DNA of 64,000 nt. Origin: Arcicella lustrica. GTDB lineage: Bacteria; Bacteroidota; Bacteroidia; Cytophagales; Spirosomataceae. The notes beneath the pieces are model-generated. The model was not told the origin of the DNA. It ran no database searches and saw only the letters and a list, made by a program, of their open reading frames with translations. The DNA lies in contig NZ_JAYGIM010000003.1 in NCBI RefSeq assembly GCF_034930985.1, forward strand, positions 186,001 through 250,000. Direction: 5' to 3'. This document shows, piece after piece, positions 62,550 through 64,000 of this stretch (positions within the stretch are counted from its first letter, which is position 1; each line of letters opens with the position of its first letter). A program made the translations under genes and the position numbers.

Positions 62550-64000
62550 TCAGTATCCTAATTCATTCAAAGCCGCTTTTGCTTTGTTGTCGATAGAATT
62601 TTTGTACTCGTGTTTTTTGTAAGAAATAGCTTTTTCAAAATAGCTTTTTGCTTTTAGTTTTTCGCCTTTTGCTTGGTAAATATAGCCCAATTGTAAAGCC
62701 GAACTGGCACCAAAAGAAACAATTTGCTGTGCTGATAAAACAATTGCACGTTCATAAAAAGGAATTGCTTGTAGAATATTGTTTGACAGTTGAAAAATTC
62801 TTCCTTTTCGGTAGTTAAATTCCATTCGGTCTTGAATTTGTTCAAAATTACTTTCGGAGTACTTCTCCAAAATCATCAAAGCTTTGTCATAAAAACCGCC
62901 ATCACATGCCAAACGAGCTTTCATCAGTACTTTCTGACTAATCGGTTTTTTAGGATTTAATGCTAAAAAGTTTTCTGCAAATTTGGTCGCAGCTTTGTCG
63001 GCTTCAACAATATTTTCGCCTACTAATTTTACTTTTTCTAAAAATACTCTTCCTTTAGCATCTTCATTATTCAACCAATAACTTAAAAAGATTTTGTAAT
63101 AAGTATCTTTCACAAAGTTAAAACCTTTATAATGAGCTAAAAAACTTTGAAAACCTTTTGATGCCAATTGATATTGCCCTTTCTGCAATAAAATATCTGC
63201 TTTAAGATATTCAAGGAATGGGAAAGACAAGTACTCATTACTTTCTGGTCTATTTTCAAGAATGTTAAAAGCGATTTCACTTTTTCCTTCTTTCATAAAA
63301 GTAGTTACGCCAAAAAACTGAAAGAGTAAATTATCTTGATGTTGGCTAATAAATTGCTGAAACTCATTTAATTTTTTAGGATTGAATTTCAGGATATAAG
63401 CGTGAACGACATAATCTAAAAATTGTGCTTCTTCTTTAAAAACACTGTCTTTATGAATCACATTTTGTAATTCACTCAATCCGAGTTTAATATTTCCTTT
63501 TAGCCCAATCAGTTTAATTACCCATTGGTAGTTTTCGGGAGTAGAGCCAATTAAGATATGCAATAAACCGAGAGATTTTTGATTGGGTAAAAAATTAGGA
63601 AATTCTTTGGCATTGGCATCCAGTAATTTGTAGGCTTTAATAATTTCCCAACTTCCTTTGGTTTCATGTCCGAATTTTAGTTTTACAAAAGCTGAATGCA
63701 AATGAAGTTCTGCCAATAAAAAACGAAAGTAAGGCGATTTTTTGTCAAGATTTTCAATCAAATCAATCCGTTCATCTTGATGATTGATAAATTTTTCATA
63801 GAGAAATTTATCTTCCGTAATCATCAATTCTATTAAATCGGCATAACTGTTTAGATAAATATTTACGCCATTTACTGATTTATCATGTGCTAAAATACTT
63901 CTTCCATTGGCAATTTTCATTTTCAATATTTCAGAATAGGCTTTTTGCATGGCGCTATTCATTTCGAAATCTGAAGCTTTTCCCGAAGTAGTTATCAACA
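62550..64000 (-). CDS. TPR-like repeat protein, 5' end outside the window
   Basis: The frame is open to the right edge (64000), so the start and perhaps a signal peptide are missing; 483 codons are visible. The sequence is all-helical with TPR-like helix pairs, clearest in the last third (AIPFYERAIVLSAQQIVSFG, SALQLGYIYQAKGEKLKAKSYFEKAI). The FPNFLPNQKSLGLLHILIGS segment is of a kind seen in Bacteroidota tetratricopeptide proteins related to IML2/DUF3808-like regions. The role is unknown, perhaps scaffolding in the envelope. Confidence 0.75.
   Translation of the reverse strand, partial: LITTSGKASDFEMNSAMQKAYSEILKMKIANGRSILAHDKSVNGVNIYLNSYADLIELMITEDKFLYEKFINHQDERIDLIENLDKKSPYFRFLLAELHLHSAFVKLKFGHETKGSWEIIKAYKLLDANAKEFPNFLPNQKSLGLLHILIGSTPENYQWVIKLIGLKGNIKLGLSELQNVIHKDSVFKEEAQFLDYVVHAYILKFNPKKLNEFQQFISQHQDNLLFQFFGVTTFMKEGKSEIAFNILENRPESNEYLSFPFLEYLKADILLQKGQYQLASKGFQSFLAHYKGFNFVKDTYYKIFLSYWLNNEDAKGRVFLEKVKLVGENIVEADKAATKFAENFLALNPKKPISQKVLMKARLACDGGFYDKALMILEKYSESNFEQIQDRMEFNYRKGRIFQLSNNILQAIPFYERAIVLSAQQIVSFGASSALQLGYIYQAKGEKLKAKSYFEKAISYKKHEYKNSIDNKAKAALNELGY

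Overview
The window looks like chromosome from an AT-rich bacterium of the phylum Bacteroidota, most probably order Cytophagales (an Emticicia-, Arcicella- or Flectobacillus-like genus; this is inference, no rRNA gene is present). The basis is the gene content (a TamL-like BamA/TamA-family protein, PD40-OmpA protein, many outer-membrane beta-barrels, KdsA, gmd, Rpn-family nuclease), the matches to the Bacteroidota promoter form TTTG / TAnnTTTG, and the weak ribosome binding sites. No rRNA, tRNA, CRISPR array, prophage or complete insertion sequence was seen.

Layout. 1-5350: end of a BamA/TamA-family protein, a small beta-barrel protein, a coiled-coil lipoprotein, an AI-2E-family membrane protein and a tiny DUF5670-like membrane protein, separated by long hairpin-rich spacers. 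5565-7362: a YihY/BrkB and a TspO-like membrane protein. 7346-18518: a signalling hub holding sigma-54 (rpoN), a sigma-54 activator, three sensor kinases and three single-domain response regulators, followed by a small YtxH/holin-like membrane cluster. 18580-27493: M15 peptidase, EamA transporter, a serine hydrolase-YdjC fusion, a PLP enzyme, DNA primase and a SixA-like phosphatase. 23133-23534 is a gene-free stretch containing a 71-bp tandem repeat and a ten-unit array with about 21-bp period.

27494-32867 is an accessory island: an Rpn-family nuclease gene bracketed by two copies of a palindromic word, then a 1281-residue protein with a TIR/deoxyribosyltransferase-like N-terminus, a STAND-type P-loop ATPase and a long helical C-terminus. 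This is the best candidate in the window for an undescribed (probably anti-phage) system.

32868-46548 is housekeeping: amidohydrolase, peptide deformylase, photolyase, TatD, pyrophosphatase, RimO, a secreted DRGH endonuclease, KdsA, MurB and a SPOR lipoprotein. 46663-60073 is devoted to sugar and surface-polysaccharide work: GDP-mannose dehydratase, an oxidoreductase/isomerase pair, then a minus-strand run of two GT2, two GT4, two FkbM methyltransferases and a flippase, plus a GT-C-like membrane protein translationally coupled to a PD40-OmpA envelope protein. The right edge holds a small beta-barrel protein and the 3' part of a TPR-like protein.

Where the longest open frame begins with TTG or runs upstream of a signal peptide or conserved N-terminus, a shorter ATG start is given and the reason stated. 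All family calls come from reading the translated sequence; no search was run.
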